A stretch of 64,000 bases of DNA from Echinometra lucunter (GCA_029962745.1 CM057154.1:3094590-3158589); one strand, 5' to 3'; positions 1 through 13,400 are shown, counted from the stretch's first letter. Translations and numbers: made by a program. The notes: a model not told the origin generated them from the letters alone.

Positions 1-1
1 C

Positions 2-100
2 AGAGACTATGTCAAAGACGATGTCATGTTTCTCAGAGTGCGTGTTGATTGCTCCAGCTCACAATCTATCAAGATCAAGAATGATTCCCAGTCCTCATAG
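2..100 (+). CDS. C-terminal end of a TRAF-family (MATH/TRAF-C domain) protein, partial last exon
   Basis: Read from base 2, 32 codons run to a TAG at 98-100. The peptide starts RDYVKDDVMFLRVRVD and ends in a short Ser/Gln/Lys-rich tail. The pattern Y-(V/I)-(K/R)-D-D-x-(I/M)-F-(I/L) followed by a basic/hydrophobic strand is the last beta-strand of the TRAF-C (MATH) domain, as in TRAF1 to TRAF5, where it comes just before the stop codon. TRAF proteins are trimeric cytoplasmic adaptors, often E3 ligases, acting below TNF-receptor and Toll/IL-1 receptors. Only the end is visible, so I cannot name the member; the wording is nearest to TRAF1/2/4-like tails. The exon start lies outside the window. 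The gene runs towards paxillin, tail to tail. Confidence 0.6.
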   Translation, partial: RDYVKDDVMFLRVRVDCSSSQSIKIKNDSQSS

Positions 101-883
101 CAGGACATCGATCTCCTCGATGAACTTGTATGCAAAGAACAATCCTGTATGCTTCCATACTTCAGTAGAAGTGGTCATCACCGGTTTCAGTCTTCAGTTT
201 TTTTCTGTTACATGGTTGCTTCGATTGAAAAAAAAAAATGACTTGAGGAAATTTGTTAGCCGTACATATCATGTTTTGAAATGTGGAGATATATCATGGG
301 CATGTTACATCATCCAAATATGATAGAATATGGCACTGGAATTGTCCTCGAGTTGATTTTCTTGGAAGTCATCGTGATCATGTATTTGTAAATGAATGCA
401 GAATGGATTACTTATAGCTATTCACCAGTACTACATATCAGATGATACCAGCCATTTTTCTGATCATACAATGGGACATTGTACACAGCAGATAATCTTA
501 TTAGCATTTAATGGTTTGCACTTCAATGTGAAGAGCAGTACTAGGATAAGACAGTGCTCTCCTTTTAACTTGACTTTGATAATGTAATACTGCACGATAA
601 AAGATAATAATAATAATAATAATGATACTAATAATATGTCTTGTTTACCCAGGGTAGCCTCTTCAGTACTATATACTGTTCTCCCAGAGGGCCCTGCAAG
701 AATATTATTACCCTGGCTTTAGCTCGAGCAACCGTAGACTAATAGACTAATCGGTTGCTATTAAAGATGTTTCAATTGATTGGTAAAAATTGCTCAATTT
801 GTAACATACCAGTAAACAAGAACATGCCGGAAATCTTCACTATTTGAAGACTTGCATGAATGTTGACATTTCTCTTTAATAAA
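101..883 (+). other. Probable 3' UTR of the TRAF-family gene
   Basis: No coding pattern follows the TAG at 98-100. The first canonical AATAAA on the plus strand after the stop is at 878-883, with an ATTAAA near 760. Either could be the polyadenylation signal. There is a short (AAT)n run near 608-625. The UTR extent is inferred from hexamers only. Confidence 0.3.
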
Positions 884-3800
884 ATAAGTAAATTATGAAA
901 TGAACCTTACATTTGGTTCAATTGATATTAAGAATGCATGTACTGTACACATGCAGTTCACTGTAAAAGTATTAAGAATGGTGACAAGTCTTTGAAATTA
1001 ACAAACAATTGAAAAAGATGATTTAAGATTTTACCTGAACAATAATATAAACAACTCTCTACTCAACAATCTACCTCAGATCCTAGATAAGGATCTGGAA
1101 ATCTCAAGGACTGCAAGAGCAATAATGTTTTTTATTGCAACAACAAAAATATCATGACAACTAAGCAAATAATTCCACTGTTTTGGATACTCTCCTTGCT
1201 TATGATCCTTCTTAATTTCCACAAAAATGTCTGTTGCTCTTTTTTTCACCTAGTTCAAACCTCAGAATTTAAAATTCAAATAGCCATCACTTTATTTTCA
1301 TGTCTGATGGTTGTAATTTTGATGAGTTATATTTTTACCTATTGCAGATATGGGTAAGGGAATGAAACCAGTGTTATGAAAACAGAGCTGATGCTAGACT
1401 TTCTTCTAACATGATATGATGAGGTAATGGTGTCTTTCCACTCATTTCTTGTCTTTAAAAAATTCCTAGATTGCTTCTGTAAATGTTGATTCAAAATGTG
1501 CCTTAAAATTTGGATTAACTTTAGGAACCTTATCAAGTTTCTTTCTCTAGCATTCCTAATTCCATTTGATGTGTTATTTTTTATTTCTATTTTCGTTTTT
1601 TTCCAATAACACTTTTTATCCTTTTACTTTTGTCCTTTGTATGTCTCTGTATCAAAAAGCAATATTCTAGTCAGGAACTTGTCATGTTTTTAGACATAAG
1701 TAATGAAGACGAGTCTAAAACTGACTTAAGTTTTGTAGTTCCTGTGCTTTCTAATGTCTAGCTGCCTTTTATCAGTACAAAGTGTATGTGTGTAGGTATT
1801 CAATCCACAGTACTGATAGTATATATCTCTTCAGTTTCTTTTTTATCAAGACTACACAATGACCAGCCTTATGTTGAGGAAAGTCGTTTGTAAATATTTT
1901 TTTTAGTGCAATATTGCTTTTTCATATATTTCACCTGTTCTATATAGGTTTGGTTTGTTTGGGACCAGTTGATTTGTTTGGATTGCAGGATTAAATTCAA
2001 TGTGGGGAAGAATTGAGTCATGCAAAGGTGAGATAGGTAACATAATACAAGTATAGATTATCAATTTTCTATTTCTCTGCATTAGAAAACTTACTCTTAC
2101 AAATTACAAAAAACTTTTACAAAATTACTATCAGTTTTCTGCTGTTTGTTTTCAATTTTTACATTTTCTCTTGCCAGAAAGACTAAATATTCTAATTCTG
2201 TTTCATCAAAACTCAACATCAAATCCTTTTAGTGTTCTTTAGATTTGGTTCCATTAATACCAAAATTCCTCATGTTATTATAAACAGAATACTCTGTGGA
2301 TGACAATTCTTTGTATTAGTCAAGACACATACTTCAAATCTGAGGTGTCCGAATCAGAAAATCAAAACAATGAGTGGTATAAATTGTTTTCTTATGTTTT
2401 CAGATTCCTACAAAAATTAATAAGAATCAGTGAAAACAAATAATCTTTGATATACTTTATCACACTTTCTAATACTTTCATTCCCTAAAATGTACAGTTT
2501 TCCTTCTTTTAGAAGAAACTGTTGAATTCTTGTTGATATACCAAGAGTGTTGAATGTCTGTCACTTCATTTTCAACCCAATCGATATCTTGCAGAAATAC
2601 CATGTATAAAGGTAATGGTATCTTTAAACATTCAGTTACAAAAGGATCAAACTATGTTGGTGATATTGATGTAGATATGTAAATAATAGTTTTCTAAGAT
2701 GCTGCAAATTGGAAAGCTTTTGAAAGGTGCTCCTGGTGGAAAAATGTTGGATTTGAAAGGTGTTACAATAATTACTACATGTATGTTGGTTTCTGCATTC
2801 TTGTTCAAGAAAACAATTCTGCACGAGTTGATATTTTTACAAGGTTTTTTCAAAAGTTGAGGTGCATGTATATTGGGATTTTTACACGTAATTGATAGTT
2901 TGTTGAAGTGTATTCCAGGAGTTGTAGTATTCATATGTCATCTTCCATTGTTAACAATTTTCTGTGTTGAATTGCAATGCATTGTGTGTGTTAAAGAAAT
3001 AAGAACTGGCAGAGTGTGTCAAGATTATGGTTAGAAACTGCATTATGAAAAGAGAAGAAATGATAAGCTTCCTTTTTGCAAGATTATTTGTGGTATATTG
3101 GTCAAAGTCGGTTGAATACTCTATATTCATGTTTGTTTGTGTTGCTGTCAGCTAAACATGGGTTTGTTGTGTGATGAGATGTATACAAAAATGCTTGCAG
3201 AGGACAAAACATGATATGGATTCATGATGCTGCTTGTTTGATTCAAGAGTTTCAATTATCTTAGGTGGTTTTTTAAAATAACTGCATTTCAAGATCTTAC
3301 ATGTATTTTCTTATTTCAAATACAGATTGGAATATCAGTAGTGTACCAGCCTACCAGCATACTAGGTAACATTTATTGCTTAAATCTAGAATTTCGGTCA
3401 TTTTTAGGTAGGATTACCTTTAAAGAGTTCATCATTCTTTTCCAAACTCGAGCACAGATTGATAAATTTCAGTCCATGTTTAAGTTGGTATGATTTGACT
3501 TTGAATTTATATTCATTTGCTTTTCCTTTCTTATAACACAGTTTAATTTCAAGCTTGTTCGTTAAGAACATACAGCAGTCTGTTTTGAATGTAAGAAAAT
3601 GCTCGTTTTGAAAAGAAGAATCTGAATGTTATGTTCACAAGATATATGGAGCTCCTTTAAAAGCACAGTTTTGATTTTAACTGATGTTTGTTTTTGTAAA
3701 AAAAAAACATACATACATTATCATATGCACAATAAATATTCACTGCAACACTACTTCTCGCACTGTGAACTGTAACAGAAGTAATCTTTGAATTACCTTC

Positions 3801-5021
3801 TTCATTAAAGCTTAAAAACGTGTCAGTCCTCAAGAACATTGACTCAAAAGTATGAATTCTGTTTGTAGAGTGTTCCTCATTTGACATAGAATGCACCATT
3901 TTTGACAGTTATGTTAATATTATATCGGATATTTCGAAAAACGTCCTTCACTTAACATATTCTTATCTGAGAATGGTGTTAGAAAAAGACAAAGCTTGTA
4001 CTGAATTCTTATTACTTAGTCTATTATTATTATTTGTCTCATGTCAGATATAACGTTTTCTTTGACTTGAAAGAAACTCATGCTTTCATATTTTCCGATG
4101 TCTTGAATGGCATCATTTTCCTTTATGGATAAAGGTTTTGCATGTAGTAGGATGCTTCCAATTTTTTTATTCATTTTTTATTTTTTTAAAATTTTTTTAG
4201 GAGATGAATATCATGAGCAAAGATTGATCATGGATTTTTTTTTTTTTTTACATTCTAAAAAAATATGAGCCCTGAATTGATCTCATTTCTAAAGATCATG
4301 AAGTCAATTCATATGTTCAGGCAAACTAAGATTTATTCACAATGGTGGAAATGTATACATATGACCGATATATTGCCAAAAAGGCCAAACATATCAGATA
4401 TAATTGGTTGTTTTTTTAATAAATATTAATAACTTCTTTTCATAGACATGTTTTATTCATATTTTTATGACAAAGCCCTTAATTTTTCTAACTATGAGTT
4501 GAAGTCCCATTATTTTGTTATGTACATAAGTGTAACATAATTTGGATTTTCTATACCTTTATCATACATGTATATGAACAAATACACCTAAACGCTTGAA
4601 TAAAAGTAATTATTTGAAAGTCATCCATGCTTTGTCATTAAGGACTTTTTTTTTTACTTGGAGAGAAACTGCGAGGGGGATTACTAATAGACCTGTTTAC
4701 TAATTTTACGCATAGTTGTTGAACAAAAGTTTCCCTTGACAACTAATAAGCTTGCCAGAGGCTTGCCCAACATAGCAACAGCTAATGTATGTAAACTGTA
4801 TTCATTCTGTTCAGATGCCATTATGCTTAACAGATGAACTGAATACATGTAGCTGGTAACCAAGGGTTCTGGAGAGAAACGTGCATAAATTTGAATACCA
4901 AATTAGTAAACAGGTTTATTAGAATACAAATGTATGAGGAGAGAGTGGGATAAAGATCAGTGTGGTAATAATAGTAAAGGGAGAGAGGAAGAGGATAGTG
5001 TGGAAAAAAAGGAGGAAAAAG
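884..5021. other. Intergenic AT-rich sequence, nothing recognised
   Basis: About 4.1 kb between the TRAF tail and the first clear repeats. It has long T- and A-runs (for example around 4170-4260) and no ORF with domain-like composition on either strand. I see no tRNA-like cloverleaf and no strong inverted or tandem repeat. Parts could be UTR of either flanking gene. Confidence 0.4.
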
Positions 5022-5249
5022 CAGAGCTGCCAACCCCAATTAGGCAAAAATCCTATTCTTTATTTCTTTTTTATCCTATTTTCAAGCCCAAAATCCTATT
5101 TGTTTCAAATTTTGAAACATCCAACAATATAAAGAATCATTCTTACAAGTTTCAAAAATCCTATTTCAGTGGGGAAAATCCTATTCAGTGTCATATTCCC
5201 CTTAAAAATCCTACTAAATAGGATAAAATCTTACTAATTGGCAGCTCTG
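5022..5249. repeat. Fold-back (MITE-like) element, ~228 bp
   Basis: The ends CAGAGCTGCCAA and TTGGCAGCTCTG are inverted repeats. The inside repeats 'aaaatcctatt'-type words. No coding capacity. Typical of a small non-autonomous inverted-repeat element; superfamily not determined. Confidence 0.6.
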
Positions 5250-5405
5250 GAAAAGTATGGGAGGTAAGAAGTGGGAAACTGGATATCTGAGAGAAAGTAC
5301 TCAACATATCTCAAGACGTGTGATTGCTGGACTTAAGATTGATACACAGAATACAGATGAGTGGATCAAGTAGTGACCTTTCATGTGGGAAATGAATAAA
5401 CTGAC

Positions 5406-5995
5406 TTAAAGGATAATGCAACCCAGGCATCAGTGTGCTCTTAGTGAATGGAGATGAGAAAGAAGAGTAAACAGTGAAAGTTTGAGCAAAATCAGACTAT
5501 CTGTTCAAAAGTTATGAATTTTGAAAGTTTCAGTAAATCCCTATTACAGGGGATCCTTGAGTTGGCAACTTTGCCAGCATCTGTGATGTCATCGTGGACA
5601 GCTCTCCATTCATTTTGTGCATAAATCTTCAGAAAATTTGATTTTTATGAAATTTCAAGTTGGGAATCAACATAATTCTTCCCAAAATGCTTGCAGAATT
5701 GATGTAGCCATGTCATACTCAAACAATAAATCAAACAAATTTCTAATTTTCTTGAAAATGAAGAAAATTTTAAATTCTGTGTACAAAATGAATGGAGAGT
5801 TGTCTATAATGACATCACAGATGCTGGTGGAGTTGCCAACTCAAGGATCCCCATAATAAGGATTTACTTAAACTTTCAAAGTTCATAACTCTTGAACAGA
5901 TTGTCCGATTTTGCTCAAACTTTCACTGTCTACTCTTCTTGTTCTTCTTCATTCACTGGGAGCACACTGGAGTCTGGGTTGCATTCTCCTTTAAC
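5406..5995. repeat. Long fold-back element with ~270 bp arms and TTAA ends
   Basis: The left end TTAAAGGATAATGCAACCC is mirrored by the right end GGGTTGCATTCTCCTTTAA. Complementarity continues almost to the centre: 'gagcaaaatc..' against 'gattttgctc', 'ggatccttgagttggcaac' against 'gttgccaactcaaggatcc', and the 'gtgatgtcat' region against its complement. Both ends carry TTAA. Internal words are shared with the element at 35243-35689, so the two are one family. No transposase frame. Single-stranded, it would form a hairpin of roughly 590 nt. Confidence 0.75.
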
Positions 5996-7401
5996 ATTAA
6001 CCCAGTCTGACACCAGTACATGTTGTATTAGAACACCAATGAGACACATAAACCAAGCAGGAACACATGTTCTAGAATTCAAAGCATTTGCTATCATAGT
6101 TTTTATTTTATGATAAGTGCATCCATAGTGGTAATATTACATCAGCAAAGATATCTGTAATGCATTAAAAAGGGGGTTAAAATGTCACAAATCATATAGA
6201 ATTTCAATACATCGCTAAATAAATAAACTCTTGAAGAAGCTATACCTGGACAACAAAAGCAATCAGTTACAAGCAGACACGTGGAGATGTTTTTTGTATA
6301 ATCAAAATGCTGGTTACAAATGTTAGACAAAGATCTAAATGTACAAAAGAATACATTCAAATAAGAAAAAAAAATAAGGACAAAGTAAGTAATCTTCCTC
6401 ATAAATCAATGAAAAGCCACAAAGATTTGCTGCTTGATAGTACCAATGAAACGTGTACCGTACAAATATCACTCACATGCGTAGAGTTTAAAAAAATACA
6501 AACTGCAGATACACGTACATGTACATGTGTTTGTCAAATAATAAAGTTCTTGAATTATTCAAAACTGAGCAATATCTACACAGAAGATTTGCCATTGATT
6601 AGCAATACGGGCTATTTTGTTACAGACTTATGAATGTACCTCAGTTTATTGCAATGAAATAGGAAAAAAGAGAAAAGAAATGAAAAGAAAAAATACAGAA
6701 ATTCAACAGAAACTGAATGAGCGTAGAGTGTATGCAAGCATATTTGACCACTAAAATCCAACAGCTAGAGCATCAAAGAAAAATATATGGTACATGAAAT
6801 TGCAAAAAAAAAAAAAAAAAAAATCACATCAAAATATACTTTTGTCCTGATAAATCTGAAAACATATAGAACCTTCCTTCTAGCAGCATGCGTCACAATC
6901 ATAAAATAAGTTTTATAAAGGAAGATAATAATTATCTCTACAGCTTACTCTATTCAAGGCACTTGTAACAATGTAAGCACAAAAGAAAAGAAGTCATTGC
7001 CAGATCCTAACCAAAAGAAACTCCAGTTTGTTGAGGTTCTTAATTATATCTTACAGGAAAATGGAGAAAGATTGGAGCCAATTCTCACACACAAAAATGA
7101 AATAAATATTAATTTATTTTTTTTTAATGACAATGAGCTTTGTTCATTCTGTCTACAACAAAGTTGATGTTATAATGCTTGCCTTCAAAGTGTCAAAAAT
7201 CACATTTCTCATGATTTTTTTAAATTAAGCTAAGTCCAAGTGATTTACAAGGTTCAACAGATGCCCTATTTGTTTCATTTTTGTAATATTTAGATAACTG
7301 TTAATTATTAAATCATTACAAAATTAGTCATTATTAAACTTCTGTTACTGTTCGGAATTTGTGAAAATCAAAATCCATATAGAATCAAAAGCTCAAATGT
7401 T
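5996..7401. other. Non-coding stretch between the 5.4-kb fold-back and the paxillin poly(A) candidate
   Basis: AT-rich sequence with an A-run near 6806-6822 and an ACATGTACATGT word near 6518. There are only short chance reading frames. I see no gene, RNA gene or clear repeat. Confidence 0.35.
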
Positions 7402-7407
7402 TTTATT
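7402..7407 (-). terminator. Candidate paxillin poly(A) signal (AATAAA, minus strand)
   Basis: Plus-strand TTTATT is the first canonical AATAAA met on the minus strand downstream of the paxillin stop at 10151. That would give a 3' UTR of about 2.7 kb. A non-canonical signal closer to the stop cannot be excluded. Inference from a hexamer only. Confidence 0.25.
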
Positions 7408-7795
7408 CAGCATCAACCTTCTGTGCACAAACACATTCCTTACAGGGAAAAAAATACACGGGGGCTCGGGGCGAATTCGCCCCCGAAATGCAAAAGAGCC
7501 CTGGAAAACTAAAAAAGAGCCCCTGAAATTCTCATAGGGTACAATGTAAACTGTAATACAATGTAGAAAATTTGGGTGGGTGGGCTCAAAGAGTAGCCCC
7601 GGAAAAAAAAAAAAAATTTTTTCCCTGATCCCCTATCTCTATAGTGTTTCTCAAGAATGATTCTATCTTAAATGATAAACTAAATGTTATATGACAAAAC
7701 AGATTTCTAGAAACTTGGAAAAGACATTATTAACAAAGAAAATGTCTTTGTAACTTGCTTTAACATGGCTGTATTAAACCTAAAGTAAATAACCA

Positions 7796-7992
7796 TTTTT
7801 TGTAAACCCAGTTAAGTCTTTTACCATTCCACTCACAATGATATTAAGTGTAAACATGAAAACTGTTTTCTACAATATTTTGCTAGTCCTAGATTTTAAA
7901 AACTTTTTGTAAACCCAGTTAAGTCCTTTTCCATTCCAGCCACAATGATATTAAGTGTAAACATGATAAGTGTTTTCTACAATATTTTGCTG
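7796..7992. repeat. Tandem duplication, two copies of ~108 bp
   Basis: The word TGTAAACCCAGTTAAGTC occurs at 7801 and again 108 bases later. The following 'cacaatgatattaagtgtaaacatga' and 'gttttctacaatattttgct' blocks are repeated at the same offset with few changes. It is a local duplication without coding potential. Confidence 0.75.
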
Positions 7993-8977
7993 ATTATTAT
8001 TAAATTTTACCTCTGAAAATTGGGGAGTCAAAACAAAGTGCGTCTTCTGGAAGAACTTTAAATAACATACATGTACATGATGGCAGTGGGATATTATTCT
8101 TCAACACAAAAAAGGGGGAAGAAAGGTGAGTGGGCTAATTTTTGTGGAAAGGGTGTAAAAAGCAAATGCAGTTCAATATCTCAAACACTCTATATACAGT
8201 AACCATAAAAAGGAAGTAGTGCTTTCTATATAATATTTGGTATCTATCACAATCATTTCTATCGCCTCTCCTGCAAATACAGTGTACAGCTCATAAAATT
8301 TAACCTTCTAAACAATATATGGATGCAAGTATTTGTAGCTACATAAAGAAAAAAAAATGTAACATAATGCAAAATAGAAATCAATAAAATAGAAAGAAAA
8401 TGAAAAACACGATATATACATTTTTTTCTTAATATGCATTGACATGTAATGTTAAAATTTAGCAATATGCAAGACATTATACATAATTTATCAGTGTAAA
8501 CATTAATTTAGGAAGTACTGTAATATTCAGTAATATAGCAATCATTCATATTCAATTCATAAACACCATGACAGATAAAAAAAGGCAAATAATTGTGATG
8601 AGGGATAGAAAAAGAATTCCCTCATTTTGTTGAATTCTGGAAGAGAATCTATACAAGATTCGCATCCAAGAGGAAAATTGAAATTCTGACCAAAAATCTG
8701 AAACATATAATGCAAGCTCATGTACAACATAAAATGACTTGCTTCTAATTTGCAAGTGCAGAATCACGGACAGAAATTTGGCGCTTCTTGTGTGGTCTAT
8801 TTATAATTTATATTTCACAAAACCAGAATGCAAAAAATCATTCCTACGGGCTTTCCAAATAAAGAAAAAACCCATCCACTTTTTTTATATTGTTTCCCCA
8901 AGTTTAGTATGATACTGAAGATTGAAAAATATTTGTTCTATGATCACTACATTGCACCAGATTGGTTTTATCTGATA

Positions 8978-9171
8978 TACAGTCAAACCTGCTTTAGCGA
9001 CCACCTGTCTATAACAACTACCTGTCTATAAAGGCCATATTTCCTGTTTCCCTTGATTGTGGTTTCTCATTGGAGCATGTATGAAGGAAACCTGTCCATA
9101 AAGACCACCTGCTTATAAAGACCATTTTTCTTGTCTCCCGTGGGTGGTCTTTATAGACAGGTTTCACTGTA
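8978..9171. repeat. TA-flanked inverted-repeat element, ~194 bp
   Basis: Ends TACAGTCAAACCTG and CAGGTTTCACTGTA are inverted. Internally 'cctgtctataaag' and 'ataaagaccacc' words recur. TA at both ends fits a Tc1/mariner-type MITE. Related 'cacctgtctataaaggtcacc' words surround the piggyBac-like copy at 30770-31186. Confidence 0.6.
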
Positions 9172-9245
9172 TTTTGTTTTCAACTTTTTCTCTCAATCCA
9201 GGGGTAGAATGACTTTCCCAAACTTCGCATAAGCAATAATGTTCA

Positions 9246-9394
9246 GGGTCCCCGTTTCATAAAACTTGTTATCAATAACAAATTGCAATAACTGTGATAA
9301 GCTACTGAAATCCTTGCGTCTGATTGGCTGAGAGCAAATTTGTCATAGAAATATGGCAGTTGTAACTGATAACAAGTTTTATAAAACAGGACCC
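9246..9394. repeat. Fold-back MITE, ~149 bp, copy 1
   Basis: The ends 'gggtcc..gtttcataaaacttgttatca' and 'tgataacaagttttataaaacaggaccc' are inverted over roughly 28 bp. The interior ('ctactgaaatccttg', 'tctgattggct', 'gtcatagaaat') is nearly the same as in the second copy at 14871-15015, confirming a dispersed family. Confidence 0.8.
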
Positions 9395-10150
9395 AGATAC
9401 CACGTGGTCTTGGAATCACAGGTACACCAATATCTTATATTTTGCAGCAATTCCAAGATTATGACAACTAGTCATGATCAAGCACTTGGGAGGGGGGGGG
9501 TGTGTCTTGATGATCTGCTTGCATTGTGGGGATAATGATCAATTTTTACAAGCAAAATACACTGGAGCTCCAGGCCTAGTCTCATGAAAGCACCATAAGT
9601 ACAAATTTACAGATATCGCATCAAACATCATGCTAATTTTCACATATTTTCCACTGAATTGTGTCATTCCCAAAGGCTTAGTAAAGGAATCACCCTGTTC
9701 CTGTAGGCATAGGGCTTATCGTTGCTGGAGTCACAAAACCTTGTTTCTCAATTTTGGGGAAAATCACTTTTTTGTATTAATCTCCAGATAATCAGTCAAG
9801 AGATGTCCTGTCCAAATCCTAGCTCTCCTACCTCAAAAATGAAGCCGCCACAGCATGTCAAAGGAAAGGCGAACCCATTGGTTACAGTGCTTTAGCTGCC
9901 ATGTTCTCTTGCTCTCCTGAGCATTTGACACATTTTGAGATACGAGGTTTTGCCACCCCAGCAGCGTTATACACCTGTTTCAATGAGATATCCATAACTT
10001 GTACTGCTTCATGAGAAGCTCCCCAGGAAGACATTTGGAGGGGAAATCCTCACATAATGGCACCAAATACATGTAAATGGTGCAACCATTCCGATATTGT
10101 TTGTAGACATAACACCAAGCCCACCTTAAGACATCCTCTGTACGATCTAT

Positions 10151-10417
10151 CTAGTTGAAGAGCTTGACAAAGCACGGGTGACAGTAAGCCTTGCCATTCT
10201 GTTCCTTGAAGGTGCCCTTGTTGAGCTGCTTCAGGCAGTAGTCACAGACGAAATGCTCCGGATGGAACTTCCGATGCATGGCCGTGATACATCGTCCTGT
10301 GATGGGTTTGCTACAGCCATAACAGAGGGAGCCTCGGACTGCGTGGTAGTGAATTTCACAGTATGGGACGCCATCGTGATCGAAGAAATTACCCTCGTTG
10401 AAAGATTGCCTACATTC
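10151..10417 (-). CDS. PXN: Paxillin exon: end of LIM3, LIM4 and stop
   Basis: Phase 0 after the acceptor CCCCAG at 10423-10418. It encodes [16 protein letters not shown] onward. LIM3 zinc ligands finish with PYCEIHYH and GSLC. LIM4 begins [10 protein letters not shown], continues with [10 protein letters not shown] and finishes [10 protein letters not shown] before TAG at 10153-10151. 89 codons including the stop. LIM4 closes the protein exactly where vertebrate paxillin ends (LKLFC). LIM2 and LIM3 carry the focal-adhesion targeting function in the family. Confidence 0.95.
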   Translation of the reverse strand, partial: ECRQSFNEGNFFDHDGVPYCEIHYHAVRGSLCYGCSKPITGRCITAMHRKFHPEHFVCDYCLKQLNKGTFKEQNGKAYCHPCFVKLFN

Positions 10418-13400
10418 CTGGGGAGCGGGAGGAGAAAAGTTTGAAAGTTGAATGATATATTGCTATAAGTGTACATGCACATACTGCTTGTAATTCTCAA
10501 GTGTAATACTTTGGTTTTTTGACAAGCTACTTGTAGATTTGTATCAACTGTGAGCTTAATTCATCATGACATAACTGTACAGAATCACGATAATGGAGTC
10601 ATCCCTTCACTACTCACATTCCTATTTTTCCCTCACCGTCCACTAAGGATACTTTAACTTCATTGTTTTGGTGTATCATCAATGATCACAAAATTAGAAA
10701 TCTCGATTTGACATTCTTCAAAGGTGCTTACTGCTCATACAAAGCAATCTGGGGGGGTGTTTCATAAAGCTTGAATATGGCAAGCCAAATGGAATTCTCA
10801 GTCATTATAAATGGCATCAGCTAAAGATGAATTATGCAGATGTAGATTAACATTACTTTTGTTTCAGAAAATTTTTATTGCGAAGTAAATTTTTTGTCAC
10901 AATTTAATTGAGATTATGGGAAATACAGTCACACTTTGTTAAAACGTCAGGAAAATTTTTTGCATCTCATTTGGCACTTCATATTCATGTCGTTTTTAAA
11001 GTCATTTGTAACTTTACGAACAGCTTTATGAAACACACACCCCCCCTCGCCCCTCTAAAATATTCCTACGGGAATTTTAACTGGAGGTGGCAGAGGGCAG
11101 ACTCAAGATGAAAATTTAGTGTGAAGTAAGACCGATTTGAAGGTCTCTGGGTTTTATATTTTATAAATGATGGGTGTAGGCTCTTCCAAGATTTGATTGT
11201 CCGAGGAAAGAATGAGTTGCCATAAACATCTGTTCTGGTTGATATTATTTCGAACTGTGATGAATGTCCTCTGCGATTCCTTTCTGACTTAGGTTTTGTG
11301 TAGTTGGTGTAATCTATAGCAAGCTGACCATGTAGCATTTTGTTTAAACAGGTGAGACAGTGAGCTTCGCGTCTGTCTTGAAGGGTATACCACTTTAAGT
11401 TATTCATGAGCTCAGTTCACTTATTTTCATGGTATATATATATATAAATTTATATATACATATATATATATATATAAAAACAGAAAACTTACTGCACAAA
11501 CGAAGCACTCTGGATGCCACTGAGCATTCAATGCTGTGATGAAGTTATCCATGATGGCCTGGTTACAGCCCCCACATCTTGGAGCAAACATGTCAAAGTA
11601 ATCGTCTCGGCAGTAAGCTCGGCCGTTCTTCTCATGGAAACCATCGTCACCAAACGTCTTACCGCACTGAGCGCAGAAGAAGTGCTCCGGATGCCAGGTC
11701 TTATCTAACGCTGTCACACATCTCTGGAAGGAGGAAAGAAAAGATTCAATTAAATTCAAGAAAGGTTTATTGGAAAACATATTACTCAATACAAAGACTG
11801 ATTTATATATGTTTTTATAAAGATTGAAATGAATTATGAATGCAAATTGCAATTGTGAATAAAATATATTTAATACTAACTTATACAAATACTTTACATT
11901 GATGAAAGTATATGTAATGAATGTCAGATAACAGGGTAGTTCTAAAATAAATCAATGCATGATAATATCGGCTTGAAACACAATGAAGCATGGAAGTATG
12001 TAACATACTTGCTAACTGTAAAGACAAACAATCCAACTATTAAAAAAAGACAGAGACAAATAATAATCAGATAGATTTATGAACTGCGACTACCATATCA
12101 ATATACCCTGCCGTGCTGTGACTTGAAGGAGCTGCCAACAATGCTACTGCATAGGCATGTAATAAAACTACCGGTAATCAAAAGCTTCTGAAAATAGGTG
12201 AGTCTTCAACAAATCTTTGAAAACAGCAACAGGTGGGGATTTTCATATTTCCAGAGGCAGTTTATTCCAAAGGTTTGGAACAGCAGAACTGAAAGCACAA
12301 TCCCCTTGAAGAGCTACTTTTGTTTTGAAAAAAAAAAAAGCTTTAGAAATATTTTGTCCTGCGTACTTGGTAAGTTACGTGCTTGTGGAAAAAGAGAGAA
12401 AACAAAGAAAACAGACAAGATGCAAAGGATAAGTAAACAAACAAATGGATGAAGATACAGCAGCTACTCAAACAGACAATAAAGAAACAAAGTGGTAAAA
12501 CTTACATCTGTGATAGGTCCATGGCAGTAGGCACATTTAGGAGCAAAGAGATTGTGATAGTCCTCTTCACAGTATGCTAGTCCATCTCTCTCAAAGAAGG
12601 TTTGGGTTCCAAGCTCCTTCTGACATTTGGCGCATACGAAGTGCTCCGAATGCCAGGTCTGCCCCAGGGCCGTTACAACCTGAAGATAGGGAAAGAAATA
12701 TGTGAATTCATACCCCTCATTAATGAAATCCTGTTCAGTGATTGGTCTATATAGAGTCATGTGACCAACATAACTCTGCTATGATGTTGATGATGTTGAA
12801 AACAAAATGCTGATGGAGAAAAATGGGCTACACTGTGACGACAAATCATGGTATAGTGCACTATACCATGAATGTTGACATAGAATGATATGCGATCAAT
12901 CAAGGGTTTTTCATCGATAGCTAGTGCAAAGTGCTATCGGTATTGCTGGCCTCATAAACCACTTTATAAATCACGTCCACCACGCGAATTGAAAACATTT
13001 TTTTTTAATTCATTGCAGGGATATAAAAATAATATATCATGTATTGTTTCCAGCCTCTCGTGAAATTACGGATTCCTTGAAGGCAGAAATATCACTATTT
13101 TAGTGATAGTGCTATTCCTGCAACCTCAGAATCCATAATTTCAACTAGAGCCTCTCAGTGCATGGTATATTTGTCTTCTATTCAGTGTGTAGTTAGGTAG
13201 CAGGTTGTTTCAGTAAGTGAACATGTATGAATGCCATGCCCGTCCTAAGGATGTCCAAATCCAGTCCTTCATTTTTAAAAATTCTAGGAGCTCAGGCAGT
13301 TGCTCCCCTGGAAAACTCAAACAGCTCAATTTGAGCACCACAAATCGCTCTCCTGGGCAAACAGAGGAGCTCAATCAGCTCAATTGCATTTTTTTTGCTC

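Larger units (their letters stand above)
7408..10150 (-). other. PXN: Probable long 3' UTR / downstream region of paxillin
   Basis: Begins directly after the paxillin TAG. It contains the 108-bp tandem duplication at 7796-7992, two inverted-repeat elements at 8978-9171 and 9246-9394, and a 16-bp GC-rich palindrome (GGGGCGAATTCGCCCC) at 7468-7483. No conserved coding frame. Transcription through this region is inferred, not shown. Confidence 0.3.
10418..11492 (-). other. Paxillin intron between LIM3 and LIM3/4 exons
   Basis: 1,075 bp, donor GCA|GTAAGT and acceptor CCCCAG. It contains the fold-back at 10751-11046 and the AT microsatellite at 11432-11476 close to the donor. A further frame with some codon-like composition on the minus strand near 11066-11407 resembles no family I recognise. 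Confidence 0.85.

Noticed and set aside
396..587. 63-codon frame downstream of the TRAF tail
   Set aside because: No family resemblance; it lies after the stop codon in probable 3' UTR.
10178..10444. 88-codon plus-strand frame opposite the LIM4 exon
   Set aside because: Antisense shadow of the LIM3/LIM4 coding exon.
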